Below are positions 13,921-37,256 of a stretch of DNA of 64,000 bases, piece by piece (within the stretch, counting starts at the first letter, position 1; each line of letters begins with the position of its first letter). The stretch spans positions 8,146,743 to 8,210,742 of the forward strand of contig NC_044027.1 of the NCBI RefSeq assembly GCF_900496995.4, given 5' to 3'. Source of the stretch: Aquila chrysaetos chrysaetos. Lineage: Eukaryota; Chordata; Aves; Accipitriformes; Accipitridae. The translations under genes were made by a program, and so were the position numbers. The notes beneath the pieces are model-generated. The model made no database searches. It was not told the origin of the DNA and saw nothing but the letters and a program-made list of their open reading frames with translations.

Positions 13921-13921
<1 letters not shown>

Positions 13922-14640
13922 CGCCACCTACCCCCGTCACCCCCCTGGACACCCCCACTCCGCCACCTACCCCCTGTCACCCCCCTGGACACCCCCACAC
14001 ACATCACCTACCCCATCACCCCCCAGACACCCCCACACCATCACCCTAACCCAGTCACCGCTCCAGACACCCCCACTCTGCCACCTACCCGTGTCACCCC
14101 CCTGGACACCCCCACACTGTCACCTACCCCTGTCACCACCCCTGGACACCCTCACACTGTCAGCTACTCCAGTCACCCCCCTGGACACCCCCACACCATC
14201 ACCTACCCCTGTCACCCCCCTGGAGCCCCTGCACCTTCATCTAGCCCCATCACCCCCCTGGACACCCCCACACCATCACTTACCCTTGTCACCGCCTCAG
14301 CCACCCCCACACCCTCACCTATCCCTGTCTCCCCCCTGGACACCCCCACACCATCACCTACCCCTGTCACCCACCCCCCAACAGCCCCACACCGTCACCT
14401 ACCCCATCACCCCAGACAGCCCCACACCATCATCTACCCCGGCCACTGCCCCGGACACCCCCACTCCGCCACCTAACCATCACCCCCCCATGCCCCCAAA
14501 CATGTCACACCCCCAGTTATGCCCCGTCACCCCCACTGTCACCTCCCACTCAGTCACCCCCTCAGGCACACACCCCCAGCATCACTTCCCCCCTATCAGC
14601 CCTCCGACACCCACACACAGAGTTACCCTACAGTCACCCC
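13921..14640 (+). repeat. 39-bp C-rich minisatellite upstream of TRAF2
   Basis: About 18 diverged copies of a 39-bp unit built on cacctacccctgtcaccccc followed by ctggacacccccacaccat. The period is a multiple of three, so the plus strand reads openly as a 13-residue repeat (VTPLDTPTPSPTP) in long overlapping frames. I read these frames as a by-product, because there is no splice context, no known family and frames change between copies. The minus strand carries many runs of four or more G. Copies decay to the right, merging into looser CCCC/CAC DNA to about 14760. Confidence 0.9.
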
Positions 14641-14759
14641 CACACACAGCATCACCTCCGCTGTGTCACCCCTCACACGCTCACCCCCCATCACCTCCGT
14701 CCTCTGTCACCTCTCCCCCTGCATCACCCCCCTGCTGCCCCCACCACCCCCCGCCATAT

Positions 14760-16400
14760 CCCTGCCTCAGGCCACCCCCGCTGGGCCGGGGACCCGGAGG
14801 ACAGTGGTGCTCAGCTTGGGGACACCCTGACCCCCACCTAGGGGTCCCACCCTGCGGGGATGGCCACCCTCCCGCCGCGACCCCCCCATGGGGACCACCC
14901 CTCGGGAACGGCCCAGGGTGACCCCAGCCCCCACAGAAATTTTTTAAGACACCTTTGGCCATTTTGGGCAGCGCCGGGCACCCGCTCACCTGCGTGCAGA
15001 GCGCCATGGCGCTCCCGTGTCACCCGCTTGGAGGGAAAGCAGACGCCACCGGCGCCGGGAAGGACGGGCGGTGGTGGGGTGGGTTTCGGTTTAACCAAAA
15101 AAAAAAAAAAAAAACAGAAAGAAAAGAAAAAAATGACGTGGGGGGAAAGGCAGCCGCCTGCCATGCGGCAGTGAGGTCAGCGCGAGGTGCTTTTTGCAGG
15201 GGAACTCGCTCAGCGAGAGGTCACGGCAGCAGGTTTTTTCGCCCGGGGTCCCCAGCCTGCGCGTCCCCCTGGCTCAGCTGACCTGCCGGGGGCTGCCAGC
15301 GCCCTCCCTGCGCTCGCGATGAGGTGGCACGGGGGCTTCGGGGCTTTACAGCCTCCCATGCTGGCAGGGCAGGGATGGTCTCGTTCTCATCAGGCAGGGA
15401 ATTCACCCGGCACTGGGGAAATCCTCCCCGGTCAGAACCAGGCACAACCAGTCTGGTGTTACCCCTGACAGAGTGTCAGTAACCCCTGCTGCAAGGACAG
15501 TGCAGGAGCAGAGCGGGTCAGAACAGGGAGGCAAGTCAGGGCAGCTGGCTGTAGCCCGACACCGGGCTGAGCTGGCCCCAGGCAAGCTCAGGGAGGCACT
15601 GAGCCCTTCGCACAGGGCCACACGCTGCTTTGGCGCCCATCGAGGCGAGATGATCCCCGCAGGGCCAGGGCGAGTGATTCCGGGGACTCCCGTGGGGACT
15701 CGGGGTGCATCCCCATGCATGTGTCGGCACCAGCACAATGCAGCATCCCCGGGATGGGTGACACTCACATCCGTGCTGGCACCGCTTCACTCACTCCACT
15801 GCAACGTCCCTTTTCCCGGTACGGCTGCACTTGTCTGGGAAAGCAAACACGAAACCCTCTACATTGCTAAAGTTCTTGACCCAGCTGATGTAATTCAGCA
15901 AGGAAAAACCCCTTCTCCGTTTCCAGAACCCACCGTGACCCTAGCAGCAGTGCCAGGGCAGGACGTGCTGTTCCCAAAGAGGCAGGAGACCGTCAGCAAG
16001 GTCTCACCAGCTGCGCCAGCTGTGGGACAGGCACCACCGGGGCTGCTCCGAATAAACCCGCAGTTGCAACACCCCAGTGGCCACAGCACAGCCAGAGGAG
16101 CAGGTCTTGCAACACCGAGTAACGTTCCGCTGCCGCGTCCCAAAACGGCTCACTCCCAAGTCTCCTGGGCAGCCGGGGCCAAGCGCGTCGCAGTGACAGA
16201 GGCCACGGGCCGACTGTGCGGAGCGGTGACCCCCCAAAGGCACCCGATGTCCAAGCGATGCCCAGAACACCTGCGACCTGGGAACCAGCCGCTCCTCCCG
16301 CATGCTGCTGCGAGGAAGACCCACAAAAACACTGACGCCGCCACGGACCGTTAACTCCCGCACCCCTGATTCCAGAAATGACGACAGCCAGCAGCTCGGG
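14760..16400. other. TRAF2-EDF1 intergenic DNA, no gene seen
   Basis: GC-rich spacer between the divergent TRAF2 and EDF1 promoters. It contains an A run at about 15098-15115 followed by purine-rich DNA. Open frames on both strands overlap each other and show no family features. Confidence 0.6.
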
Positions 16401-16436
16401 GTTTTCCCGCCTTTACTGCAGAACTTTCCGGGTGAT

Positions 16437-17306
16437 TCAGACGCGGAGCTGAGGGATTTTATTCTCTCCCAGCTGAAGGAGCTGGGACGCTGCCACCTCC
16501 TCGAGGTGCAGCTCTCCCCTCACCCGCTGTCTTACGCGGATTTCCCGCGAAACGGACACAAACCGGGGAAATTTTTCTGCCGAGCGGTGACCGGCAGCCG
16601 AGGGCCGGGGAAGCGGGACTCCCGCCACCCCCCGCCTTGCGAGAGGCCCGAGGGGAAGCCCCCCTCCCCGGGCACGCGGGGAGTGGGAATCCGCCCTGCG
16701 CAGGCAGGCCCCACGCCGCCCTCCCTCGCCCCGGCGGCGTCCGCGAACCGATGCGGGCGGCCAAGGCCGCGGGGAGCGGCCGAGAGCCAGGGCAGCTGAG
16801 GCAGCCACTGCGACCCGCCGCGAACCACCGCCGCCGCCACGGAGCATGCCCAGCTCTGCCCAGCCGGGCGCGGCTATTGGTCAGCCATTCTGACAGCACC
16901 GAGGACTAAGCCAGTCCCCTTCTGGGCACCGGGTTATTGACAGTGACAGCAGCCTGTCAGAGTGCACAGGCACGTGACCGCCCGCCTCCACTCTGGCGTA
17001 GACTAGCCAATCGGATAGCGAGGAGGCTGATTGCTAGGTTTCTGTGCCTATTGTGAGCAACTGCGTCACCCCTGGATCGCTATTATGCCGAAGTCCACTG
17101 GGGAGCCCGAGGCCCCGCCCGCTGCAATCGCGCCTCTCCCCGCTAATGAGAGGCCACCTTTCCTGAAGGGCGTGCGCGCCGCCCTATCGGCGGGCACGGC
17201 GGCCGGCCCCGCCTCTGGAGGGGCGGCCGTTGGGCTGTGCCCCCTGAGCGGCGGGCGCGGCCCCGGGCGGAGGCGCGCGGCGGCGGGCGGGGTCGGTACT
17301 GGTGCC
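16437..17306 (+). promoter_or_regulatory. EDF1: EDF1 CpG-island promoter region with two CCAAT boxes
   Basis: CpG-dense DNA leads to the EDF1 start codon. An inverted CCAAT box (ctattggtcag) lies at about 16873 and a forward one (agccaatcgg) at about 17006; both are classic NF-Y sites. There is no TATA box close to the ATG. The island is broad (about 850 bp), so a second, leftward start site cannot be excluded. Confidence 0.55.
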
Positions 17307-20300
17307 ATGGCGGAGAGCGACTGGGACACGGTCACGGTGCTGCGCAAGAAGGGCCCTAGCGCGGCCCAGGCCAAGTCCAAGCAGGTCAGCGGGTGGCTTG
17401 TGACGGGGAGCAGCGGAGCGGCCTGGGCTTGGGTCTGGGCTTGGGTATGGGCCTGGGCCTGGGCCTAGGCCTGGGCCTGGCGCGGCCGAGGCCCGGGCGA
17501 GCCTGCGGCAGGGCCCGGCTGATGCTGAGGGGGCGACTCTAGGTAGCGGAGCGCTCACCTCGGCACCTTTACTCTCCCCAGGCGATCCTGGCGGCACAGC
17601 GGCGCGGAGAGGACGTGGAGACCTCCAAGAAGTGTGGGTATCCCGCGGCCTGGCTCCTCAGACAGCCGCTGGCGGCGGCGGCGGGGGGGAGGCCCGGGGT
17701 GCCCGGCCCGGCGGGCGCCGGTTCCTTGGCAGCGGTGCGGTGCGAGGCCCGCCCTCCCAGCCCATGCGAGGCCTGCCTGCCCCCCTGGCCCGCCCCACCG
17801 AGTCGCTCTTGAAGGCGGTCACCTGGAAGGGCGGGGGTGTGGGGTATGGGGACAGAAGGCAGCACCCCCCAGCTAAGGCAAAGGTCGTCCTAACTGGGGC
17901 CGCATAGACTTGAGAACGGCCAGGCACTCGGCGGGGGGGGGAGGGGGGTGGGCAGCACCCCGGGGAAGTGGGGAGTGCTCTCCTGTAGCTGGCTCCGAGT
18001 TTCTGGTTGCCCAGAGGTGAGCTCTGGGTGGTGTCTGAAGAGCGCTCCGGAGCGCTTTCGCGATCACAAAACTTAATTTTGAAACTTATTTCTCTTGTTG
18101 ACAACATATGCGTAAGGATTTCAGTGACTGCTTATCTTCCTGGGGTGTTGCTCTTTACAAATTCCCTGTTTCCTGTCCAATGTAAATTCTCAGGTTTTCT
18201 CACCGTAGGGATGAGATTATGATGGTTGGAAATAAATAAATAAATGATGCTTGGACAAGGTTTAGTCAGCTTTATCAAGAGACTGAGTGTCAGAGACTAA
18301 TGTGAGAGAAAGGATTCAAACTATGACTTGAATACTGTAACTGAAATGAGACAAAATAAATAGCATGTTTTTGAACCTTGGGCTTTCAGCAAAGCTAAGT
18401 ACAGTTAGAGCTTACTTATAAAAGGCATCAGAGAATTGATTAAAAGCCACTTATTGATGCTGCCTCATACCTGAGCAAACATGGTTCAAGTTCAAATATG
18501 AACCCCTCCCACACTGTAGCAGAAACATGCATGTCTGGAGTGAAGTTTGAATGTTAAATCCCCAAGCAACAGCAAGATCTTGCCTATCTGGAGTGAAGTT
18601 CAGATGTGAAGTAGAGAAAGGGGAGGGCTCTGCATGGCTGTGTTTAGACATCAGCATTAACAGGATTAAGATAACATGGGCTCTGACGGGCAGGATCCGG
18701 TTGCGATCAGTGCTGATGTTGGCATGTTGAAATCTTGAAAGCTCCCTGGGACCCTGGGCAGCTGAGTACTTAGAAAAAGCACTTTGATACTTTTTGGTAC
18801 AGCTCTGAACCTTGTTTTGTTGTTTGTCCTTGCTGGTTTTTTTGGTTTTTTTTTTTGTTCTTGCTTTGAATGATAGGGGCAGCAGGCCAAAACAAACAAC
18901 ACTTTATTACAAAGAACACAGCCAAGCTCGACCGAGAAACAGAAGAGCTGCACCATGACAGAGTTCCCCTGGAGGTGGGCAAAGTGATCCAGCAGGGCCG
19001 ACAGAGCAAGGGCATGACACAGAAGGACTTGGCCACAGTGAGTATGGCCAGGGCCCACTGGCCTCTGCTCGCGCTCTCCTGAGGCAGGTCTAGGCACCTC
19101 AAGGCGAAGGTGGACACTTTTCCTGTCCCCTCATGGGCAGCTGCAGTGGGATGGTATCATGAGCAGGAAGTTTGGTGAACGCAACGTCTCTGATGTCTGA
19201 TCTCCAGGCAACATTAGTTATCTAGGAAATGTTTTAAGGGTTTATCTGTGCAGCCCTTGAAGACCTGCTTGGAGATGGAGCATTGCTGCAGCTGGTAAGC
19301 TGGTAGGCTGCTTTTTTCCTCTCTCCTCCCATCAACTCAGCACTGATGTGAGGTTTTTTTGTACCATCTGGGCCTGACGCAGTGTTCAGAAGCTCACTGC
19401 TGTCTTAAGGAACAGCAATACATGGTGTTACTGCTCCTCCTGGGAGGCTGAGGGAAGCAGAAGTCTGTCCAGGATAGGTGTCACCATCGTTGTGACACTC
19501 AAATAGTGGAGGGAGGTTATAGTCATGGTGGAGTAAGCCTGGAAATAGCACATTGTCTTCCAGTCCTGGCATAATTAGAGGCTGTTATCTGTGTGAGTAC
19601 GGGGCGGGTTGGTGCTGAGTGTTTGCTCTGTATGGAGCAAGTGTTTGAGACGCATCCTCTCTTTTTAGAAAATCAATGAAAAACCACAAGTTATTGCTGA
19701 CTATGAATCAGGAAGAGCAATCCCCAATAACCAGGTTATGGGCAAGATTGAAAGAGCCATTGGTAAGTTAAGAAAGGAGACTTCAAAAGTAATGACAATG
19801 TTTTCAGTGCCTAGGAGGGATGATTTGGTTTAAGACATTTACATTTTCCATGTCAGGAACAGTTGCTGGCTGTAGGTTATTGTGGGTGTGGTGTCATTAA
19901 GCTGTGTTCTGATAAAACTCGGATCTGCTGACTGAAACCAGAACTCAGAGCTCTTGTTCTCCTTTGTTCTTCATCTTCATGCATGGGACCATGCCCTGGG
20001 GACCACGCCTGTATGCTGTCTCCCTCAAAATCAGTGAGACGCATGAAGGCGTGATTATACTTGGGAAAGTTATCTTGCAGCCACTAGTGTTGATGTTACT
20101 CTCCTAGGCTGGTTCAGATACTGTTTTCTAGGAAGATAGTTAGAGTGCCAGCAAGAATTGGAGCTTTGGCTGAAACTGGTCTGGTGCTCCTAGAAATTGA
20201 AGTAGGATTCTCCCTAACTCTGGTTCCCCTGCCCTCTTTTGGATGTTCTCTTCCTTAGCAAAAATTTGAGGAAATAGTTATCGGGTGAATGATCGAGTGT

Positions 20301-20404
20301 TGATGGCAGCTGATGGTGGTCGTCTCCATTGTCTTATTCCAGGCCTTAAACTGCGTGGGAAGGATATTGGAAAACCTCTGGAAACCGGCCCCAAAGGGAA
20401 ATGA
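17307..20404 (+). CDS. EDF1: EDF1 (endothelial differentiation-related factor 1, MBF1), complete
   Basis: Five coding exons join in phase: 17307-17384, 17582-17633, 18877-19037, 19669-19762 and 20343-20404. They give 447 nt, 148 residues plus TGA, which is the usual length of the vertebrate protein. It starts [17 protein letters not shown] and carries the N-terminal MBF1 domain. From about residue 80 follows a Cro/C1-type helix-turn-helix (GLTQKDLA-like GMTQKDLAT, then [20 protein letters not shown]), ending [11 protein letters not shown]. Family knowledge: EDF1 bridges TBP and sequence-specific factors as a coactivator, binds calmodulin, and associates with collided ribosomes. Exon borders are canonical; the first donor (GTCAGC) is the weakest. 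The ATG has a good Kozak context (gccATGg). Nothing looks damaged. Confidence 0.98.
17420..17490 (+). repeat. Hexanucleotide CTGGGC-type repeat in EDF1 intron 1
   Basis: About eleven imperfect copies of a 6-bp unit (gcctgg, with gtctgg and gtatgg variants), starting 36 bp after exon 1. It is short and GC-rich. Confidence 0.8.
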
Positions 20405-20905
20405 CAACAAAGCCTCGAAATCAGTTTGTTCAGACTGATCTCATCTGGCTGGTTCTCCTTAACCACCAGAATCTTTGTATTGCCAAGCTGAACAAGAGGG
20501 TTTCAGACTTGCTTTGGGGGGGAAATCTGCTGAATCTGTACCTGCTGTAAAAAGGCAACCTTAAAGAAGCGATTTTCCTGATTTTGTTTTTCCTTCCTCC
20601 TTTCCACAGATTGAGGAACTAAACCCAAAAAAATACCGCATTGATTTGCCAGAAAACATGTGCGTCTTGGTGTTTAGAAGCAGCTAATGTTAAGACAGGG
20701 GTGGTCTGAAATGTCATCATTTAATTGGAACAATTTGGGGGATGGGTGGGATATATTATATATAAATAATTTGGGAGAGTTGGGGCTTGATCAGTGTCTG
20801 CATTTGAAATGATGACTCAGTCACTGCATCACAGTGACATTTTTGTTTGTTCCTTCCAGCCTGTTTTAAAGAGATCTATAATAAAGTTTGATACCCTTCA
20901 GTTGC
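20405..20905 (+). terminator. EDF1: EDF1 3' UTR and poly(A) signal
   Basis: The canonical hexamer AATAAA sits at 20880-20885, about 475 bp after the stop, with a GT-rich stretch following (gttgctgtgtgtt). The UTR includes an AT-rich patch (atatattatatataaataat at about 20751). Confidence 0.8.
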
Positions 20906-20909
20906 ACAG

Positions 20910-22840
20910 GGTAGTTGCTGTGTGTTTACCAGCTGGTAGTAAATGTTGTGGTTGGGTGTGACTGGAGCTGCAGCACCCTCTTCCTTCTGGAAGCATAATT
21001 AGTGGGACTACCTGGAGTGTCGGGGGTAATGGCCGGGGCTGTCACAGCCTTCCTGGCTGCTCTGCTCCCTTCCCTGTCAGTGAGGACTGCAGCTTTGGCT
21101 TGCAGCCCAGAGATGAAATCAGTGCTGTGGTTTTATCTTGTGCGGAGGTGAGTGGAGTCTCTGTGGAGTTCTACAGAGCAAGGTGGATGTGGAGACACTC
21201 AGTCGGGCATTTGTATGAAGCCTGAGCCCTCCTTACGTCTCTCCTCCACCCTTATCCAGCTCCCACTAGCACAGCTTTGCTGGGGGGCTTGTTCCTGCAG
21301 GGTGCTGCCAGGACAGTGCTGTGGTGGAGCTGTAGGGATGGCACTCAGTGTGACTGTGGCATAACCTAAGTGGGACAGAGCTGAAGGGAGAGCTGTCTGC
21401 AGCAGGGCGAGAGGAAAAACGGGCTTTGGTCACAAACTGGGAAAGCAGGATGCCCCGATCCCCTCTGGACCAGTGTGGGGGGTTGAGGAGAGCAGGATCC
21501 CTGATGGCCTGCTCGCCCGTGCAGAGGCTGAATGGGTCTGTTGGCTGTGGTACTTGGGTGGCAGGTTTGGCCATGGGCTGCTTAGGAGTTGCACAGTATT
21601 AAATTAAGTTTTGAAAGCTGGGGGGGGAAGAGAGGGGTCCTGGGTGCAGGTGTGGGCACCTGGGCCCTGAGCCCAGCCCGCACCGCAGGAACATTTTTCT
21701 TTTTCCCAATGACATTTAAATGCAAATTATCAAGAGCCCTTGAAAGGTGCATGGGCAGTCCTGCAGTAGGTGGGCTACAGGGGGGTCAGAGCTGCTCTCT
21801 GCCCTCAGCTGTGCTGCATGGTGCCCCCCACACTGCTCCCTGCCCTCCGGGCCACCTCTCTACCCTCCCAACCCCCACCCCCCTTCCAAAACCAGCCAGA
21901 AGCACTGGGCTTCATCCCCGTGGTGGCTCTGTGTCCTGGGAGCTCTTGTGCTTAATCCTGGATGTGGGAAGGGGCTCGTGCCCCATGCAGCACCCACGGA
22001 TCTGCCCAGCCTGGGCGGGGCCAGGACTGCATGCTTTGCCCCCTTCCACGTTCAGGACCCTGTTCAGATGAGGATGGCTGCTGCAAGAAACTCCTGCTGA
22101 CAGCACCTGTCAAAGCACGGGCATGTCACTACATCTTGGTGCAGAAAGTTCATGTTACAAAAGACAAAATTGCTTTTCCCGAGTGCTTGGAGGTAGTGGA
22201 GGCAGCAGCACGTCCCTGTGTGGGGCCGGTGCCCCGGGGTGAGCGCCTGTGGCAGCTCCCTGATGTCATATGCTGAGGGCCGGAGGCGGCTGCTGGAGTG
22301 TGAGGTCTTGCTGGAGGGATGCTCTGCCCTGCATATGCCTTGCAGGCGTGAGGAGGCAATTACTGCTGTTGGCTTATTATTTCAATTCTCATCCCCTTCT
22401 TTTGGCACTGGAGATATAATGACCTTGTCCTGTAAAGAAAGGTGAACAGGAGTCGGTTACAATAAGCGTAGGCTGTGTCTAAGTTGAAATACAAGGACTT
22501 CTTCCAGGCTGCAGAGGGGAGAATGTGCGTGTCGGCCGACCGTGACCCCAGCAGAAGAACCAAACCCCTCAGCCCACCCAGGGGGCCCCACATCCTCTTT
22601 TGGGGTCAGTCCTGGGGCCAGTGGTTCTGCTGGGGACTATGTGGCACCAAACCCATCAAAGGAAACTGTAGGTTAAGCTGCCTCTCATGGTTTTGAGTTG
22701 CTGGCTTGAAGAGGATGAGCAATGTTTGCACAACCTGCTCCCTGCAGGGCTCTGTGGAGGAGGATCGCAGCCTCAGCTTTTTCTGGAGCGACTGCCTGAC
22801 AGCAGCAGCAGCATTTCTAGGTCAGTCCTACAGCCCAGGG
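20910..22840. other. EDF1-MAMDC4 convergent spacer
   Basis: No gene recognised. The right part probably contains the 3' UTR of MAMDC4, which runs leftward, but I see no clear poly(A) hexamer for it. Confidence 0.55.
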
Positions 22841-22844
22841 TCGC

Positions 22845-33437
<10,593 letters not shown>

Positions 33438-33439
33438 CT

Positions 33440-35350
33440 CAGCCTCCGGGCTGCAGCAACAGTAAAATGGAGCCGGGAGAGGCACGGGGCCGTCAAGGGA
33501 CGCCACGCCGTGAGCCCAGGGCTGGAATCTGCTCCCGGGGACCTGCCCCGTTGGACTTCAGCCCCGCCGTTATCTGTCTCCCAGCCCCAGCAGCAGGGTT
33601 TATGGTGAGGCGGTTCACCAGGCTGGGACAGGTCACCCATGGTCCTGCTGCCTGGCACCACTGCCAGCATCACAGGTGGTGAGCTGGCAGCTGTGCATCC
33701 CCAGGAGACCTTCGGCTGCTCTTCCCCACCAAACCCCCCTTCTTCAGCCCCCCTTTTCCAACCAGGACAAGATGCTGGATGCTGCTCTGACTGGGATGGG
33801 ACCAGCTAGCACAGCCCAGTGGCACACAGCAGCTCGGAGGGAAAAGGCCACTTCTTCCTGACGAGCTGGCGATGCTGCCAGCCCCGGGAGAGAAGCTGGC
33901 ACCCCTGAGAATAAAGAGCAGTGGGAGAGGCTCTGGCTGCAGGGCACAGTCTTTGGGTGCAAGGCACAGGCTGGCAGTGGGGTGCACCCTGGCCAGGGAG
34001 GGCAGCTGTGCTGGGGGGGGCAGTGGGAATGGAATGCAAGGAGTGACCCCAAGGCAGGAAAGGTATAAATCGGTCACGATGCACCCAGGCAATGGTGAGT
34101 TGCAGCAGGCAGGGATCCTTAGGACTTGGGGGGTTTAGCCATAAAAACTTTGGGGCTTTGAATTCAGAACAAAACTGGTGCTCTGGAGACTTGGGACAGG
34201 CTGGGAGAGGAGGCAGAGACAGGCAGGAGGAACAGCCTGTCCCAGCACTCAGCTGAGCTGTCCTTGCCAAAAGCTGGGGCTCCAGTGCACCCCAGCCCCA
34301 GCAACCCACCAGGGCAGTCCCCAGGGACATGCAGATGGCAGGGAGGGGGCAGGTCTCAGCTTGCCCAGTCTGGGCAGAGCGGCTTGGCAGCCCTGTGCTC
34401 CCACTGCCACATGCAGTCTGTGCAGCAGCCGCCTTGGGAGGGTGCCCAGGCCAGCGCAGAGCCTGGCAGGCTGCCTGCAGCGCTCCTTCACCAGGCTCTC
34501 GACAGCCTCTCTCCAGCCCTTGCCCCCTTCCCCAGCCCCAGCAGGCAGCCCCTGGCCCTGAGCGAGCCCTCACCCCTGCCTGCACTGCTCCAGCTGGCAG
34601 AAGCATCTCAGCACCCAGCTCATAACTGCCACAGGGCAAAGGGGGACAGCTCTAGGGCCACAACCAGGTCACTCCTGGGACAGAACAACCCCAGCAGAGC
34701 CCCAGGAAGGGCTGTTCACAGCCTGGAAGGAGCATGGCTCGGCAGTCAGAGCCCCACATGGCACCACCGGAGCTGCCTGGTGATGGCAACCACTGCCCCT
34801 GCCTCAGTTTCCCCACCTGGGCAGGGGAAGCTGCTGCCAGGGCTCATGGGGGCTGGCACTGCCTCAGGGGACCCCTCCTGCCTCTGCTGCCAGCAGCCCC
34901 TGTGCCTGGAGACGGGCCCCTGGGTCCCTGTTGCTGAAGGCTGAGCGCAGAGTTTTCTCCCCTCCTAGCCGATGGCCTTGGACAGCAGATTGCAGCACGA
35001 TTGCAACAGGGCAGTAAAATGCAAGGTTCAGCTCCTTCCCCCAGCGTGTGCCAGGACCGGTGGAGGCCAGAAACCCAGCACCCTCCCAGCCTGGGCACCC
35101 CGGGGCTGGCAGCACCTGCAGGCAGGAGCCCTGCCCTTCCCCTGCTGCCTGGAAACCTGGCAGGCACCAAGCTGACCACAAGCCAGCACCACAGCCTCTG
35201 ACAAAGCAGCCACTGGCCTCCTGGGTGCCATAGGCAGAGCATCTCCAGCAGGTCTGATTCCTCCCCTCTGCACTGGGGAGACACAGGGGGATGGATGCTG
35301 GGCGCCCAGTACAAGAGACATGGGCATACTGGCACAGATCCAGCTAGGGG
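33440..35350. other. MAMDC4 upstream region
   Basis: Contains the MAMDC4 5' UTR and promoter, which I cannot delimit. There is no TATA box at an obvious distance and only a moderate CpG level. No other gene is seen. Confidence 0.5.
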
Positions 35351-35768
35351 CCATGACGATGAAGGGACTGGACTTCCCACAAGGAGAGGCTGAGGGAGCT
35401 GGAGCTGCTCAGTCTGGAGGAGAGAAGGCACGGGGATGTCACCCATGTCTATGAAGACCTGACAGGTAGGAGCGGAGGGAAGGAGCCAGCTTCTTCTGAG
35501 CAGCAAGTGCCCCATGAAGGGACGAGAGACAAGGAGAACAAAGCAAGAACATGAACCACCACTTAATCTTAAGAAAAACCTTTTTTCCTGTGAGGGTCAT
35601 CAAAACCAGAGCCAGGTGCCCAGGCTGCTGTGGGGTCTGCATCTGTGGAGATGCCCCAAACTCACCTGGGCACAGCCCCGAGCAACCTGCTGGAGCTGGC
35701 CCTGCTGGGGCAGAGGGATGGACTGCACATCTCCAGAGGTGCCTCCAAGCTCTGCAATTCAGTGACTT
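35350..35768 (+). mobile_element. CR1 LINE fragment (3' part)
   Basis: About 415 bp match the CR1 3' region as I know it: gaagggactgga, then ctgagggagctggagctgct, then cagtctggaggagagaaggc, later ttaagaaaaacctttttt with ctgtgagggt, then gatctc-like catctccagaggt and an end near attcagtga. It is 5'-truncated as most CR1 copies are, carries many small differences from the consensus, and has no usable reverse transcriptase. It lies between PHPT1 and MAMDC4, pointing right. Confidence 0.85.
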
Positions 35769-36965
35769 GAAGGGAAGCTGCGCTCCTCCGTGCGACCAAT
35801 GCAAGGCACTCAGCCCCCACCTAACAGCCACCAGTGTCCAGTGCATGCGTGACTGTTGGGTGACATTCACCCCAGCACGGGGGAGATGATCAACTCTTTG
35901 CAGGTGGTAAGGTCTAGGCACAGGGGAGCTGTTTTTCTCGAGTGGGCCCAGTGCAACCTTGTGCGTGTCCTGGGCACATGGACACAGCCCCCAGCTTTCT
36001 TCCCCTCCACCAGCTTGCAAGGCTGGTGGGCACCATCCTCTGCAGGAGACACAGCTCCAGCCCCGAGCCACCAGCTGGGCAGTGGGCCCTGCACCCCCAG
36101 CCTGGCCCATGAAGCTCTTCCCCATCCATCATGACCTACCTTTTGAGTTTGGGGCAGAACACCAGGCACAGGGTCTGAGCTTCAGCAGGTCATGATAACG
36201 CTGCATGGCTCCGGGCACAGAGGAACCGTCTCCTATCTAGGTAACCCGCATCCCTGATGGCAAGAAAGGAAGGCAGGGAGGCAGCAGCAGGCAAAGTGGG
36301 CAGACAGGAGCTGGGAGCACATAGGATCGCAGCCTGACAAGTGAAACGGGGCTGGGACCAGGGGGCATGTGAGGTTCCTCCAGCCCCAACCTTGTATGGA
36401 ATGGCAAAAGAGCGATCCAGCCGGCCAACGTGACCTGCACGTCTCTCTCAAGCTCTCCTGCCACCGATGGCTCCAGCAGCTTTACCCAGTCTCCTCACCC
36501 TGCTCCTCACTAGAAGTGCAAGCAGAAAGTCTCCCTGGGAAATACTGAGGGACAGGAGCCAGTCCTGGCTGTCCAGAGAGCTGAAGGATACTCTGCCTCA
36601 AGGTGTGACGACCTGCTGGTGTGGGAAGGGGCACGTTCTTCCAAACCATGCTCCCGGGCAGCTTGGCTCCCTCCCAGCAGGAGATGAGGGTGGTCCCTCC
36701 CGTGGTACCACCCTGCCCTTCCCTCCATCAGGCGTGGGGACCCATTGCTTTCTCCTCTCCTGCCTCAGCCCTTCCCAAGGCTAATCCTGACACACCTTCT
36801 GCTGTCCCCACCCCAGACCCTGCCAGCTCCGGGGTCACGCCCCCCACGAGGGGCTGGAAACCCAGGGAGTCACTCCTGCTGTAAGGGGGTACAACCCAGA
36901 CCCAGAGGAAGGAGCAAGCCGAGCCATGAACACATGACCACACAAGCAGCTGTGCTCCCCAACGT

Positions 36966-36971
36966 GTTTAA
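36966..36971 (-). terminator. PHPT1: Likely PHPT1 poly(A) signal (ATTAAA)
   Basis: On the minus strand ATTAAA occurs about 285 bp past the PHPT1 stop codon. This common variant hexamer is the only good candidate in the spacer. Confidence 0.5.
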
Positions 36972-37256
36972 TTCTCACATACACACGTCGACAAACCCCC
37001 TCGCTACCTGGGAGGCCAGGGCAGAGCACCCACCGGCTTCACCGAGGCTTTGCTGTGCTGTGCTGGGTAGGCGGGCATCACCCACGGCATGTGGGAAGTC
37101 CGGTGACAGTGGAGAACAGGCGAGTTCAACACAAAGAAAAGACAGGAGAGCCCAGAGTGCTGCTGAGCACAGGGAGCCTGCTGCCCCCGCCCTGATGCCG
37201 GATCTGGCCGCACCAGCGCCAGGCTGGCGTCAGTGCCGCTGCCCGGCTAGAGCGAG

